Source of the DNA: Fimbriimonadia bacterium
GTDB taxonomy: Bacteria > Armatimonadota > Fimbriimonadia > Fimbriimonadales > JABRVX01
Direction of reading: 5' to 3'
NCBI GenBank assembly: GCA_039961735.1
Contig: JABRVX010000029.1
Coordinates: 1-54,437, forward strand
DNA: 54,437 nt
How positions within the stretch are numbered: position 1 is the stretch's first letter; each line of letters opens with the position of its first letter. The position numbers and the translations under genes are program-made. Below the pieces are notes generated by a model. It worked only from the letters and a program-made list of their open reading frames with translations. It ran no database searches and had not been told where the DNA came from. Positions 19,901 through 28,618 of this stretch are shown here, piece by piece.

Positions 19901-20998
19901 CGGCAGAGCCAGTTCTCGTTCGACGACGCCACCTGGGAGCAGTTCGTCAATTACTGCCAACCACCGAAGCCGCCAGACGAGCCCGACCCACAGCAGTACC
20001 CGGGCAACAACAGGTTTGCTCGCCGGTACCGCTACCTAAACGACGCAGACGACTGGCAGCGCTGGCGCGACTTCCGCGCATCGGCAATCGCGTCGCTCTA
20101 CAAGGACTTCCTGGACGAGGTGAGCGGCAGCGGCAACACGGCGCCCAAGCTCGCCCTGCTCTACCTGGCGCCAACGGCGCCCAACATCAACCTGAACTAC
20201 GCCGAGTTCGCCCACTGGGAGAACCCCACGGCGATTCCCAACTACCTGCGCGACGCCGCGGTGCTACCGGCTGATATCCACGCCTGGCTCCACGAGGAGG
20301 GCGGTGAAGACCTGACGGAGCGCATCATCTACGTGCCCCCCACCTTCAGCATGATCCAGACCATGTACGGGTGGCCGCCTGGCAAGGGTGAGGTCAGCAC
20401 GTACAACAGACTTCCAAGGGGCTGGAGTACGGGCTTCAACCCGGACGGTAACCCTCAGACGGGCCCCGACACGCTCTGGATCCGCCAGCGGTGGTACGAC
20501 TACGACAGCAGCGCCAACGAGGCAACGGGTTGGGTCAAGTATCGCGACTACACGTTGGACAGCTACTTCCCAGCGTACTCCCCTGGTGTGAGTCCGCTCT
20601 TCGGCACGGGTGCGTGGGTGTACCACGACTTCGTCGAGCCGAGCGTGGAGTATGACCGCAACAACCCTAACAACATGCACGGGTGGGGACTCAACGACTC
20701 CTCGACCTACAGAGACTACCCCGTGTTCGGCGCAGTTTCCGAGCCTGCGGACGTGTTCGTCTCGTGGAGTCAGTACAGGAAGCCGGTCTTCGCACAGGAC
20801 CCTGGACCCGCCTCGACCAAGGCATGGGGAGTCCCTTATTACTCCTTCTACGACTACTTCATCAACCGGATGCAGCAGAAGAACATCAGTCTGATGCTCA
20901 TGGGCGGTTGGGACACGACTGCGATCTTCGGACATGAGAAGGACCTAAAGGATGCACTCTACTATGGCAAGTTCATCGAAGAGCCCCCTGGCCCGTAG
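16931..20998 (+). CDS. Very large secreted protein, jelly-roll plus TIM-barrel-like, unknown function
   Basis: 1355 residues I do not recognise as a named family. A signal peptide occupies residues 1-26 (hydrophobic core GLGLILAPLICSA, cleavage before QIQQ). Residues about 60-250 look like a LamG/concanavalin-type beta sandwich (FRITSEGYNKVLNVEG, HTVKWKVSHD, RYIEVYFDNVLVARHG, HRVLLDDISFVE). Residues about 775-1065 resemble a glycoside-hydrolase-type barrel: GLKFLPVIDFRGTPELDYL, YNPLHPTVRSRIVQLAEDL, YLGGLFDNVGVGSVAILMDE and WQRWRDFRASAIASLYKDF. D/E-bearing strand ends in these segments could be catalytic, but this is unproven. There is no sorting signal at the C-terminus. GGGAG is 9 bases upstream of the ATG. 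It overlaps the start of the PEP-CTERM gene downstream. Confidence 0.85.
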   Translation: MKRLFVFLITGWGGLGLILAPLICSAQIQQDPQPTPDPPGTIRQVTWHFQQDPLDNLARSFGVYVDPLVPPAWQMLGKLELVYDRNLQDDFDFRITSEGYNKVLNVEGDKFAFHVERPFVGEASVRFKETDATPAGNWALDVGGVMFGPVAGRDPAKFHVRFGGTYSIDTGITRADKALAWHTVKWKVSHDSSPLHMKMHRYIEVYFDNVLVARHGYPSGIHSMKFVHWQGDDDAITHRVLLDDISFVETLGETNRVAPLSPNVDGSLDPLGVSTDDFDVMSEASAAVRQCLEAGYAAYVQMDVPPGAAARVLGDPEDHYVHLWVNEAGQDTLSGTARTVAIPLDTVPFYEVPFGGGWYRAVFGANGALGVSKPPLCNDYEVSPGLYWITAAIVQGDDPFSRMDARTTPLLTHGGFPTRLLAFDERLLLVQGQTVTGFAEGEAKRVLVAAQAHEKWGTWTGDHTTRVDLADNNIGQTVLYPRPESTYYAPGLYRGVGSSTMMNFAYRLPVSDTDRGKLHKVVIEYPVDEPRDMVFSVTEILKWGPDFVHSPREPMSACVFLAGNTITSEQELGSVGGQPRSIMPTAGPPSYAERTFYIYPGGYPDSQGGGQLLVSAMTRTGGMPAAIRAIRVYVLEQELPPGAPFSVGIPTDALDPLQVGMYFESPGAMRNVFGTWVSGIPEKEYQNDWTRAPTCWNLPARYHALKNYIAYTRYVNWHFRDQLGQVPDYLDTLSFDVVYYGEAMFPTDVFDTMNFEMVPGQKVARPNVVPAPPVKYIGEFIETNSWPNDNAPGYFADYYTTMPPSPIADFDFAGFTAAVCQGKGLKFLPVIDFRGTPELDYLCFPRKFTGHPGDSSVNGWKPEHVEQNADHPNLLRMVSNIGMVATGFYMTTETTADMSHGGALNGGYNPLHPTVRSRIVQLAEDLHERLRPFMAGTNYLGGLFDNVGVGSVAILMDERSCTNQMITQFNGAIWDAGHLQSQFPIGDNYWRQSQFSFDDATWEQFVNYCQPPKPPDEPDPQQYPGNNRFARRYRYLNDADDWQRWRDFRASAIASLYKDFLDEVSGSGNTAPKLALLYLAPTAPNINLNYAEFAHWENPTAIPNYLRDAAVLPADIHAWLHEEGGEDLTERIIYVPPTFSMIQTMYGWPPGKGEVSTYNRLPRGWSTGFNPDGNPQTGPDTLWIRQRWYDYDSSANEATGWVKYRDYTLDSYFPAYSPGVSPLFGTGAWVYHDFVEPSVEYDRNNPNNMHGWGLNDSSTYRDYPVFGAVSEPADVFVSWSQYRKPVFAQDPGPASTKAWGVPYYSFYDYFINRMQQKNISLMLMGGWDTTAIFGHEKDLKDALYYGKFIEEPPGP

Positions 20999-22232
20999 GG
21001 CTTGCCGCAGGACGCGACCTCTCGGCGCGGCTTCGGCCGCCCCGAGAGGGGCGCTCGCGGCACTGCTCGCACTGATAGCACTCTCGCCTTGCATGGGCGT
21101 CGAGTACACCCACCGCTTGCTGTGGGGTGATATCTCCAGCGCAGGCTGGGGGCATCTCAGCAACAACGGCCATTACTTCTTGATCGGTAGGCCAGCATCA
21201 GGCGGCCCACGCCGCCTTATGCTAGATGGTAACCTGCTTCCTGAGGAGATTGGCGGCCTGACCGAGCTAACGCCCGGTGGAGTTGACGATGCGGGCAACT
21301 GGATGGTAGTGGGCAACCTGATCGAGTACCCAGGCTACGCACGTGTGATGTACAACGGAGTGATCCAGAACGAGAACTGGTTCGATGGTCCTTGGAGGTC
21401 GCTAATGGCGCACCTCAACCCGCAAGGGAAGATGATGTGGACGAATGGCAGCACCGTGCGTGCCACGGTGATGAAGCAGGGGGTGGACTATTCGGATCAG
21501 TGGACGGACGGGTGGTATGACAGAAGTTGGGACGTGACACCGGAGGGCAGGATTCTGTGGTGGGGCCGTGGATACGGAGAGGCCCAGCCCGAGCTGTGGT
21601 TCGACGGCGAGGCGCTCGCCCGCCGGTACGATCTGGGCGAGTGGGAGGTAACCCCTTCCGAGTGGGGCTCGATGCCCTGGCAGGCGAACGACTCGGGCGA
21701 AGTGGCGTGGGTGCTGCGTCGGTTAGTGGACGGTAGATACTACCGCTACCACGTCTTCAAGGGGGATTACGACCTGACTGCGGAGGTATTGGGACCGAAC
21801 CGCGACGCCCTTGACAGCTTTGCACGGATCAACTCCTCTGGTCGCGTGCTCTGGGGAAACGGATATCGCTTCTGGCTCGATGAGACACCCATGTTCTTCG
21901 ATCAGTCACTGCCTGACAACACCGCCTTCCCCCAACGGCTGAACGAACGCAACGACATCGTGTGGTACCGGCAGAGGTTCGTCGGCAGTCAGGGCAGCCG
22001 GTCGCTCTTCGTCAACGACTACGATCTCACTGCTGGGATCGGCTTGACCCAAGGCACCGCCTGGGGCGTCCAGGTGTGCGACCTGAACGACCGAGGCGAC
22101 GTGCTCTGGACGGTGGCCGACCCCACCACGCTCAAGTGGTCTCTCTACCTCTCCTCCCCCGTCCCGGAGCCGGGTTCCCTCCTGCTCCTGCTCCCGAGCG
22201 CGGCGTTGCTGCTGAGACGGCAAAGGGGGTGA
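20964..22232 (+). CDS. PEP-CTERM sorting-domain protein
   Basis: Secreted protein of about 422 residues. An arginine-rich N-terminus is followed by a hydrophobic signal core (GALAALLALIALSPCMG). Its body repeats the motif of residues such as LNDRGDVLW, INSSGRVLW and NDSGEVAW, like other bacterial extracellular proteins with N-x-x-G-x-V-x-W repeats. It ends SSPVPEPGSLLLLLPSAALL then LRRQRG: the PEP motif, hydrophobic span and basic tail that exosortase processes. The ATG at 20964 has AAAGGAT about 10 bases upstream; an ATG four codons earlier touches that site. The start lies inside the end of the 1355-residue gene (35-base overlap), so the two are coupled. The segment 22065-22174 is nearly identical to the gene at the right end of the window. 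Confidence 0.88.
   Translation: MASSSKSPLARRACRRTRPLGAASAAPRGALAALLALIALSPCMGVEYTHRLLWGDISSAGWGHLSNNGHYFLIGRPASGGPRRLMLDGNLLPEEIGGLTELTPGGVDDAGNWMVVGNLIEYPGYARVMYNGVIQNENWFDGPWRSLMAHLNPQGKMMWTNGSTVRATVMKQGVDYSDQWTDGWYDRSWDVTPEGRILWWGRGYGEAQPELWFDGEALARRYDLGEWEVTPSEWGSMPWQANDSGEVAWVLRRLVDGRYYRYHVFKGDYDLTAEVLGPNRDALDSFARINSSGRVLWGNGYRFWLDETPMFFDQSLPDNTAFPQRLNERNDIVWYRQRFVGSQGSRSLFVNDYDLTAGIGLTQGTAWGVQVCDLNDRGDVLWTVADPTTLKWSLYLSSPVPEPGSLLLLLPSAALLLRRQRG
22065..22174 (+). repeat. 110-base segment duplicated at 54257-54366 (inverted)
   Basis: Encodes GVQVCDLNDRGDVLWTVADP to the PEP motif. It matches the reverse complement of 54257-54366 at 109 of 110 bases; the single difference is G22161 against A, giving V for I before PEPG. 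Flanking coding sequence is clearly diverged. Confidence 0.9.
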
Positions 22233-22306
22233 GGGGACGCGTATGAGCCACGACGCTTCCAACCCGTGCACGCGCGGCACCAGCGGCATGCGATGGGTTG
22301 GTGCAA

Positions 22307-22339
22307 ATGCCTCCGCCGCTTGCGGTGGAGGCTTCCATG
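22307..22339 (+). repeat. Palindromic intergenic repeat, copy B
   Basis: ATGCCTCCGCCGC-TT-GCGGTGGAG, then GCTTCCATG. It pairs with the copy at 6262-6294 and folds into a 10-bp hairpin with one G:T pair. It lies between the PEP-CTERM gene and gyrA. Confidence 0.7.
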
Positions 22340-22441
22340 TAGGGCGCCGCCCCACACCGCGCTGAGTCCGCAGCGCGAGGGGTTTCGTTACGATCCTCTA
22401 CCGCAGGCGGCGAATTCGGGCTTCCGGGCGGGCTTTCCGGG

Positions 22442-22447
22442 TACAAT
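22442..22447 (+). promoter_or_regulatory. Candidate -10 element of gyrA
   Basis: TACAAT about 42 bases before the gyrA ATG; no good -35 is visible. The ribosome site is a modest GTAGGGAC 8-15 bases upstream of the start. Confidence 0.35.
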
Positions 22448-22488
22448 CCTAGTATTCCTCAGAAGCTAGCGACGGGTAGGGACTTTTC

Positions 22489-24954
22489 ATGGCTGAAGCG
22501 GGACAGGGCATCGGCACGGTTCAGATCGAGGAGGAGCTGAAGCGCTCCTACCTCGATTATGCGATGTCGGTTATCATCGCCCGCGCGTTGCCCGACGCGC
22601 GAGACGGCCTGAAACCCGTCCAGCGCCGCATTCTATACGCGATGCGCGAGCTGAACCTGACACCCGACCGCCAGCACACCAAGAGCGCGAAGGTGACCGG
22701 AGAGGTCGCCGGCAACTATCACCCCCACGGCGGCGAGGTGATCTATCCCACGATCGCCCGGCTTGCGCAGCCTTTCAACATGCGCTATCCGCTGGTGGAC
22801 GGTCAGGGCAACTTCGGGAGCGTGGACGGCGACCCGCCCGCCGCCATGCGATATACCGAGGTCCGCTTGACCCCCTACGCTATGGAGTGCCTGGAGGACA
22901 TAGACCGCGAGACGGTGGACTGGCGCCCGAACTACCTTCAGGACCGCGAAGAGCCCGTCGTTCTCCCAGGCAAGTTCCCAAATCTGCTCTGCAACGGCGG
23001 TGCCGGCATCGCGGTGGGAATGGCGACGAACATCCCCCCGCACAACCTGACCGAGGTGATCAACGCGCTTCTGCATCGGATCCGCAAGCCCGACTGCAGT
23101 TTGGACGAGATCATGGAGCATCTACCCGGCCCGGACTTCCCGACGGCGGGGCTGATCCTTGGCGTGAAGGGCATCCGCCAAGCCTACGAAACCGGTCGTG
23201 GTTCCATCATCATGCAGGCCCGGCACCAGATCGAGCCGATGGAGCACGGTAAGGCTGCCATCGTGATAACCGAGCTGCCGTATCAGGTGAACAAACGCAC
23301 GCTGCTGGAGAACATAGACTTGCTGGTGAAGTCGAAGAAACTCGACGGTATCACCGCACTAAACGATTACAGCAACCGCCTCGGCATGAGGGTGGTTATA
23401 GAGTTGAGGCGGGATGTCAATCCTAACACCATTCTCAACTTTCTGCTGAAGCACACCGCACTGCGCTCCTCCTTCGGCGTTAACATGCTCTCGCTCGTGG
23501 ACGACGTGCCGCGCTGCCTACCGTTGTTGACCATTCTGGATCACACGATCGCGCATCGGCGCGAGGTGATTCGGCGCCGCACGGAGTACGAGCTATTCCG
23601 CGCACAGGACCGCGCACACCTATTGGAAGGGTTCCAGATCGCGATTCGATTCCTCGATGAGATCATCGCGCTGATCCGCGGGTCCGAGACCGCTGAGGCC
23701 GCGCGACGCGAGATGGTAGTCCGCTTCGGAATGAGCGTCGTGCAGGCAAACTATATTCTCAGCATCCAGCTTCGACAGTTGGCACGCCTGGAGCAGCAGC
23801 GCATTGACGATGAGTACCGTGCACTACTTCGTACCATCGGCTCACTACTACACATCCTGTCCGATCCCGAACGGCTAACACAGATCATGATTGACGAGTG
23901 GACTGCGCTGCGTGACAAGTACGGCGACGCCCGACGTACGAAGATCACCCCTCACGAGCCGGGCGAGGTACGTGACGAGGACTTGATACCGGAAGAAGAG
24001 ACGATTGTCACCATCACCCGAGACAATTACATCAAGCGTGTGCCCATCGACTCCTACCGCACCCAACGGCGCGGTGGTAAAGGTGTCATCGCTCAGACGA
24101 CGAAAGAGGAGGACACCCTCTCCCACCTTTTCCAGGTGAGCACCCACCACTACATCCTGTTCTTCACGGACCGCGGGCGGGTGTATCGGCTCAAAGCATA
24201 CGAGATCCCGGAGAGCAGTCGTCAGGCGAAGGGCTCGCCGATTATCAACTATATCGCGATAGCTTCGGATGAGAAGGTGACGGCCACCCTGAGCGTTCGT
24301 GAGTTCCGCGCCGACGGCTATCTGGTGATGGTGAGTCGGCGAGGCGAGATCAAGCGCACCCAGCTCTCGCAGTTCCAGAATCTGCGAGCGAACGGGCTGA
24401 TTGCATTCGACTTAGAGGAGAACGATGCGCTGGTGTGGGTGCACCACACGCACGGGTCCTCAGATCTCACTCTCATATCGCGGAATGGTATGTGCATCCG
24501 CTTCCCCGAGGAGGAGGTGCCTTCGAGAGGACGCGCAGCGGGAGGCGTGAGAGGCATGCGACTGGCTCCGGACGACGAAGTGGTAAGCAGCCTAATCGTG
24601 GACAACAATGCCACGTTGCTCGTGGTCTCCGAGAATGGCTACGGCAAGCGAACGGCTTTCGATGAGTACCGCGGTCAGCACCGTGGAGGCAAGGGCATCA
24701 TCACGATGAAGTGCACGGACAAGACGGGGCGCGTTGTAGGGGCCGAGGCTGTCACCGACAAGGATGTGGTCTTGCTGATGTCTGAGCAGGCGAAGGCTAT
24801 TCGCGTTCGGGTGCGAGAGATCCGTGTCATCGGTCGGAACACGCAGGGTGTCCGTGTGCATACTCTGCGAGAAGGGGATCGCCTCGCCAATCTCGCCAAG
24901 GTGATCGAGGAACCTCAGAACATCGAAGACGAGCAGGGCACCCTCAACCTGTGA
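22489..24954 (+). CDS. gyrA: DNA gyrase subunit A
   Basis: Breakage-reunion subunit of the type IIA topoisomerase that supercoils DNA. 821 residues. The catalytic tyrosine is Y122 in [12 protein letters not shown], at the same number as in E. coli. The C-terminal wrapping domain has the GyrA box QRRGGKG near residues 526-532, which marks gyrase rather than topoisomerase IV. The quinolone-determining loop reads [14 protein letters not shown], so the positions numbered 83 and 87 are Glu and Pro instead of Ser and Asp. It leads a coupled cluster: its stop overlaps the GTG of the archease gene. gyrB is not in the window. Confidence 0.97.
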   Translation: MAEAGQGIGTVQIEEELKRSYLDYAMSVIIARALPDARDGLKPVQRRILYAMRELNLTPDRQHTKSAKVTGEVAGNYHPHGGEVIYPTIARLAQPFNMRYPLVDGQGNFGSVDGDPPAAMRYTEVRLTPYAMECLEDIDRETVDWRPNYLQDREEPVVLPGKFPNLLCNGGAGIAVGMATNIPPHNLTEVINALLHRIRKPDCSLDEIMEHLPGPDFPTAGLILGVKGIRQAYETGRGSIIMQARHQIEPMEHGKAAIVITELPYQVNKRTLLENIDLLVKSKKLDGITALNDYSNRLGMRVVIELRRDVNPNTILNFLLKHTALRSSFGVNMLSLVDDVPRCLPLLTILDHTIAHRREVIRRRTEYELFRAQDRAHLLEGFQIAIRFLDEIIALIRGSETAEAARREMVVRFGMSVVQANYILSIQLRQLARLEQQRIDDEYRALLRTIGSLLHILSDPERLTQIMIDEWTALRDKYGDARRTKITPHEPGEVRDEDLIPEEETIVTITRDNYIKRVPIDSYRTQRRGGKGVIAQTTKEEDTLSHLFQVSTHHYILFFTDRGRVYRLKAYEIPESSRQAKGSPIINYIAIASDEKVTATLSVREFRADGYLVMVSRRGEIKRTQLSQFQNLRANGLIAFDLEENDALVWVHHTHGSSDLTLISRNGMCIRFPEEEVPSRGRAAGGVRGMRLAPDDEVVSSLIVDNNATLLVVSENGYGKRTAFDEYRGQHRGGKGIITMKCTDKTGRVVGAEAVTDKDVVLLMSEQAKAIRVRVREIRVIGRNTQGVRVHTLREGDRLANLAKVIEEPQNIEDEQGTLNL

Positions 24955-25370
24955 AGCCGTTCCAGTTTCTCGAACACACTGCCGACAAAGGGGCGATAGC
25001 TTACGGCACCACTCTAGAAGAGCTCTTCGCGAACGGCGCGCTCTCGATGGTCTCGCTGATGTGCCGGCCGGATGCCGCGCCCGTGACCGAGGAGCGACGC
25101 ATCGAACTCAGTGCGCCCGATCTCGAGACGCTGTTCGTCCGCTGGCTGAGCGAACTCGTATACCTGCTCGATACCGAGGGGCTGCTAGGAACTCGATTTC
25201 AGGTGGAGAGTGTCCGGGACGACGCGATGGCCGCAATTGTCGGCTTCGCACGAGTGGACCGCGAGTCGTTCGCGCAGGAAGGTGCGCTCGTCAAAGCTAT
25301 TACCTACCATGGTCTCGAGATCGTGCAGAAGTCGGGGGTATGGAGTGTTACCTACTACGTTGACGTGTGA
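24951..25370 (+). CDS. Archease-family protein
   Basis: 139 residues matching archease, the small activator that helps RtcB-type RNA ligases with guanylylation and GTP use. It has the early [14 protein letters not shown] segment with the family HTAD motif, and [13 protein letters not shown] near the C-terminus, where conserved acidic and histidine residues bind metal. The start is a GTG that overlaps the gyrA stop (GTGA), and its own stop overlaps the next start in the same way. No rtcB is in the window. Pairing with gyrA is unusual but may be only operon economy. Confidence 0.93.
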   Translation: MKPFQFLEHTADKGAIAYGTTLEELFANGALSMVSLMCRPDAAPVTEERRIELSAPDLETLFVRWLSELVYLLDTEGLLGTRFQVESVRDDAMAAIVGFARVDRESFAQEGALVKAITYHGLEIVQKSGVWSVTYYVDV

Positions 25371-25825
25371 GGTGTGAGGTGCCGACCGTCGAGAACTCCG
25401 TGATCATCCGAGCTCCGCTGGACAGAGTATACGCCATCGCGAAGGACGTGGAGCGATTCCCCGAGTTCATGCCGGACGTGAAGGAGCTGTCCGTGCTGGA
25501 GCGTGACGGCAACCGTGTGGTCACACGTTGGGCAGGAGTTATTCAGCAGTTCAGAGTGACGGTTCGCTGGACCGAAGAGGATCTGTGGGACGATGTATCG
25601 CACACCTGCACCTTTCGGCAGCTCGAGGGCGACTACGACCGACTAGAAGGCACCTGGACGTTCACCGAGGTGCCAGAAGGAACATGCTTCCGATCCGAGG
25701 TCACCTATGAGTACAACGTGCCGCTGTTAGGCCCGCTAGTGGGAAGGGTGGTCAAGCACCTGGTCTCCACTAACATCCAGAACCTCCTGGATGCCGTCAA
25801 GCGCAGGGCGGAGAACCACGGGTGA
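25367..25825 (+). CDS. SRPBCC (START/COQ10-type) lipid-binding-fold protein
   Basis: 152 residues of the Bet v1/START-like helix-grip fold. The start is typical (ENSVIIRAPLDRVYAIAKDV, then ERFPEFMPDVKE), with the C-terminal helix LVSTNIQNLLDAVKRRAE. Relatives include COQ10-like quinone-binding proteins and the RatA subfamily; the ligand here is unknown, and I do not infer toxin function. The start is GTG 25367 overlapping the archease stop; a second GTG at 25379 within the tandem GTGAGGT repeat is equally possible. It is the third member of the gyrA operon. Confidence 0.88.
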   Translation: MRCEVPTVENSVIIRAPLDRVYAIAKDVERFPEFMPDVKELSVLERDGNRVVTRWAGVIQQFRVTVRWTEEDLWDDVSHTCTFRQLEGDYDRLEGTWTFTEVPEGTCFRSEVTYEYNVPLLGPLVGRVVKHLVSTNIQNLLDAVKRRAENHG

Positions 25826-26029
25826 TGCGATGGCCGGCATGAAAGACCGTGGCCCTATGAGCATGCGATTCTCGCCTCTACCCGCTGCTGGTTGACCGCT
25901 AGTGTCGAGATTGCTTAGTTAGGCAATCGGTAGCCGAAGGGAAATCGCTTGGCAACTGAACAGCGTATCCCACTGGCGAAGGGGTATAGTGGGTCCCGAA
26001 CGACAGAGCCGAGTGGCTGTTGTAGTCAT
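25826..26029. other. Spacer between SRPBCC and helicase genes
   Basis: About 200 bases without a gene. A small hairpin GATTGC...GCAATC lies at about 25909-25928. No T-run or clear promoter is seen. Confidence 0.4.
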
Positions 26030-28045
26030 ATGAAAGGTTACGACCCTAGTCTCAGGGCGCTCGTCGAATATTATCTGCGCTGTCTCGAGATCGAAAGACG
26101 CCACGAGGCGGAGTTCGCCTCGAGCGCCATGGGCAGACTCGTCTACCGACTCACCGTTCCGAAGGACGACGCTTGGAACTGTGCGTTTGTCGGAGACACG
26201 GATGCGCTTGCGCGCTGTGCCCAAGCAGCCCTCAAGAAAAACGCTCCGGTCATGTTTGCGGTACTAGTGAGGGTCAAAGAGGGCAGACTTCAGCCGGTAG
26301 CAGGTGTCCTCGGCCGCATCGCGAGCAACGCGTTCGAGCCCGACCCGCAGAACCTTCATGTGACCTCGCCGCTCGATAGCGAGCTTCCGGAGGACCAACT
26401 GGTAGCACTTCGAGACCTGTTCGAGCGAGCAGTCCGAGCCGGACCCACTGCCTTCGTCAACACGGTGCTCTCGGCTGCCAGCGGTCTTGAAGTAGTCCAT
26501 CTGGCGCCCGATGACGACCCGTACGCGTTAGAGATCGGTGCGGTAGCGTTCATGCCATGTCTTATGGTTATCGAGGCCGAAGCTCGATACGACCAAGGCC
26601 TGGTGAGGGAGTTGACGCAGATTGCCGAGGAACCGACTGCCTACGCCGGCTGTGCACTCGAGTACCTGTTCGCGCCTCGGCGCGGCGTGGGTACACCTAC
26701 GCTCGACGACATCTTGAGATGTCTTGCCAGCCCGTTGTCACCTACCTTCGCGCAAGCGGAGGTGATGGCGCTCGCCTGCCATGATCCGCTCGTGACCGTA
26801 ACTGGCCCACCGGGTACCGGGAAGACTCTTACCATCGTAGCTCTGGTCGCCGAGTCTCTCCTTCGGAACGAGTCGCTTCTTCTTGCCAGCAAAATCAACT
26901 TCGCAGTGGATGCCGCCGTAGCCCTTGCGGAACGAGTGCTTGGGCCGGTTCTTTTGCGGACGGGCAGTGAGACGGCACGAACCACACTGGCACTTCAACT
27001 TGCTAACCTGAGCAATACTACTACCTGGCCCCGTACCGGGATACTCGCGCAACTTCCAGAGGAACCTACTACGCCTCCGCTTACCAGCCTCGACAGGGAT
27101 TTGCGCACCATGAGACGGCTCTCCTGTCGCTTGGCCACCTGCCATTTCCCTCTAAAGTGGTGGAACTTCCTATCTAAGGCTCGTGCCCGAAAGTTCTGCG
27201 AGGTGTGGCAGAAGCTGACAGCCGACTTGGAGGCGACGTGGACAACGGTCATCCCGTACATGAGAGCGCAGCGGACTACAAAACTCCGGCAGAGGCTCGA
27301 CAGCCTGCTTTCGTCAGCACGGCCGCACCTGAGTCGACTGACTTCGGCGCTGTCGGCGGGAACGCGAGAGCGGCACCGGTGCTTCGAGACGTTAGTACGA
27401 CTCGGGTTCCCCGTCGCAGTCACGAATCTGGCAGTGTCGTCGAATCTTCCGCTGCGCCGTGGTATGTTCGACGTGCTGATCGTGGATGAGGCCTCGGCAT
27501 GCGACCCGGCATCGCTGATACCTCTCCTCTACCGCGCCAAGAGGGCCGTCATCGTAGGCGATCCGCATCAGCTGACACATATCTTTCAGCGAAACGTGGA
27601 GCAGGTGGTACCCGTGCCGCAGCTCCGCTCGGTGGAAGGAGCCGTTGTTGCCGCGTCGTTCTCGGCATCGAGTTTTCACCTAGCCTCTCAGATAGCTTCC
27701 GCGTCATCTCAGCGAACCCTTCTCGATCACTTTCGCTGTCCACCACCCATCATTCGTTTTGCGAGCAGCAGGTTCTACGCTGGCACTCTCAGGATTCGTA
27801 CGCCGGAGCGTCCAGATGCAATCACCTCTCACTGCGTCGAGGGTTCGCATACTACCGTGCGCGGACGTAGCAAGACGAACCAGAACCAAGTGAGAGCAGT
27901 GTGCGAGCTACTCGTAGCACTGGCAGAGCAATGCCCCGGTGAGAGCCTCGGTGTAGTAACCCCGTGGCGTGCGTTCAAGGAGGATGTACGTCGAGAGCTC
28001 TCGGCGAATCCCCTCCTTCAGCGAGACTCGGAAGCGGCAGGCTGA
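26030..28045 (+). pseudogene. Superfamily 1 helicase, N-terminal part (frameshifted)
   Basis: Upf1/Dna2-type (AAA_11/AAA_12) SF1 helicase carrying motifs I-IV. Walker A is GPPGTGKT (residues 259-266 from ATG 26030). Motif II is VDEAS (about 485-489), with GDPHQLTHIF after it as motif III, and GVVTPWRAFKED near the end. About 230 residues precede the ATPase core and are not recognisable. The frame then stops at 28043-28045, just where motif V should follow; motifs V and VI continue in another frame from about 28027. A two-base GA duplication at 28023-28026 would explain the shift. A TTG at 25949 could extend the start by 27 residues. Ribosome site is weak. It is not part of a recognised defence cluster. 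Confidence 0.75.
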
Positions 28046-28599
28046 TCGCAGACACCGCCCATGGTTTTCAGGGTACGGAGGTGGACAATGTCGTCTTTGC
28101 GACAGTGCTAGGCGATGACGCGGACAGTGCCGCGCTGTCATGGCTCGAGAACCCGAATCTGTTCAACGTCGCCATCACTCGGGCACGAAAGAGGTTGATA
28201 GTGGTAGGGAGCCCTGTTGTCCTTGCCAGCACGAAGTCTCGACTCCTCCGCGCCCTGTTGACCACGTGCGACACGGAAGACGAGATCACGAACGCCGGAG
28301 GTACGCTACACCCCATCGGGTCCTGGCTTCAATCCCTAGGTCTTTCGGTGATACCCAACAAACAGTGCCGCGGCTTCCCAGTGACGATGCACGGTGTAGC
28401 TGGTAGTACGCAATGGTGCCTGCGGATGCTCGAGTGGGACGATCTGACCATGGACAGCGCAATCGAGATGCTGCGGGTAACGACGGACAGGTATGACTTG
28501 GAAGCTTTGGGGGTCAAGTATCTTATCGTGCCGCCAGTCGGGGCTCAGGATGTAGTAACACGTTGGCTGGCGGAGAACGCTCTCGTACCAGGTATCTGA
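27964..28599 (+). pseudogene. Superfamily 1 helicase, C-terminal part (frameshifted)
   Basis: Continues the helicase in the -1 frame. Motif V is TAHGFQGTEVDNVVFATVLG and motif VI is FNVAITRARKRLIVVG. About 95 further residues (GSWLQSLGLSVIPNKQCRGF through RWLAENALVPGI) form an unrecognised C-terminal domain, possibly restriction-endonuclease-like in size but without motifs I can assign. True continuity with the upstream part begins near 28027 (LGSGRLIADTAHG); coding before that is antisense to nothing and probably spurious. Whether this is a real mutation or a base-calling error cannot be decided here. Confidence 0.7.
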
Positions 28600-28618
28600 A
28601 GGGTCCGCAGGCAACACG

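Noticed and set aside
25367-25825. RatA-type toxin of a toxin-antitoxin pair
   Set aside because: The fold is shared by many lipid-binding proteins, and there is no antitoxin-like neighbour.
27977-28045. Programmed -1 frameshift in the helicase, because AAGGAGG occurs at 27977-27983
   Set aside because: No slippery heptamer or downstream structure is seen, and the break lies 40 bases away; an indel explains it better.
26030-28599. Helicase as part of a defence island
   Set aside because: Neighbours are gyrA-cluster and acyl-CoA genes; no nuclease, methylase or other defence gene is adjacent.
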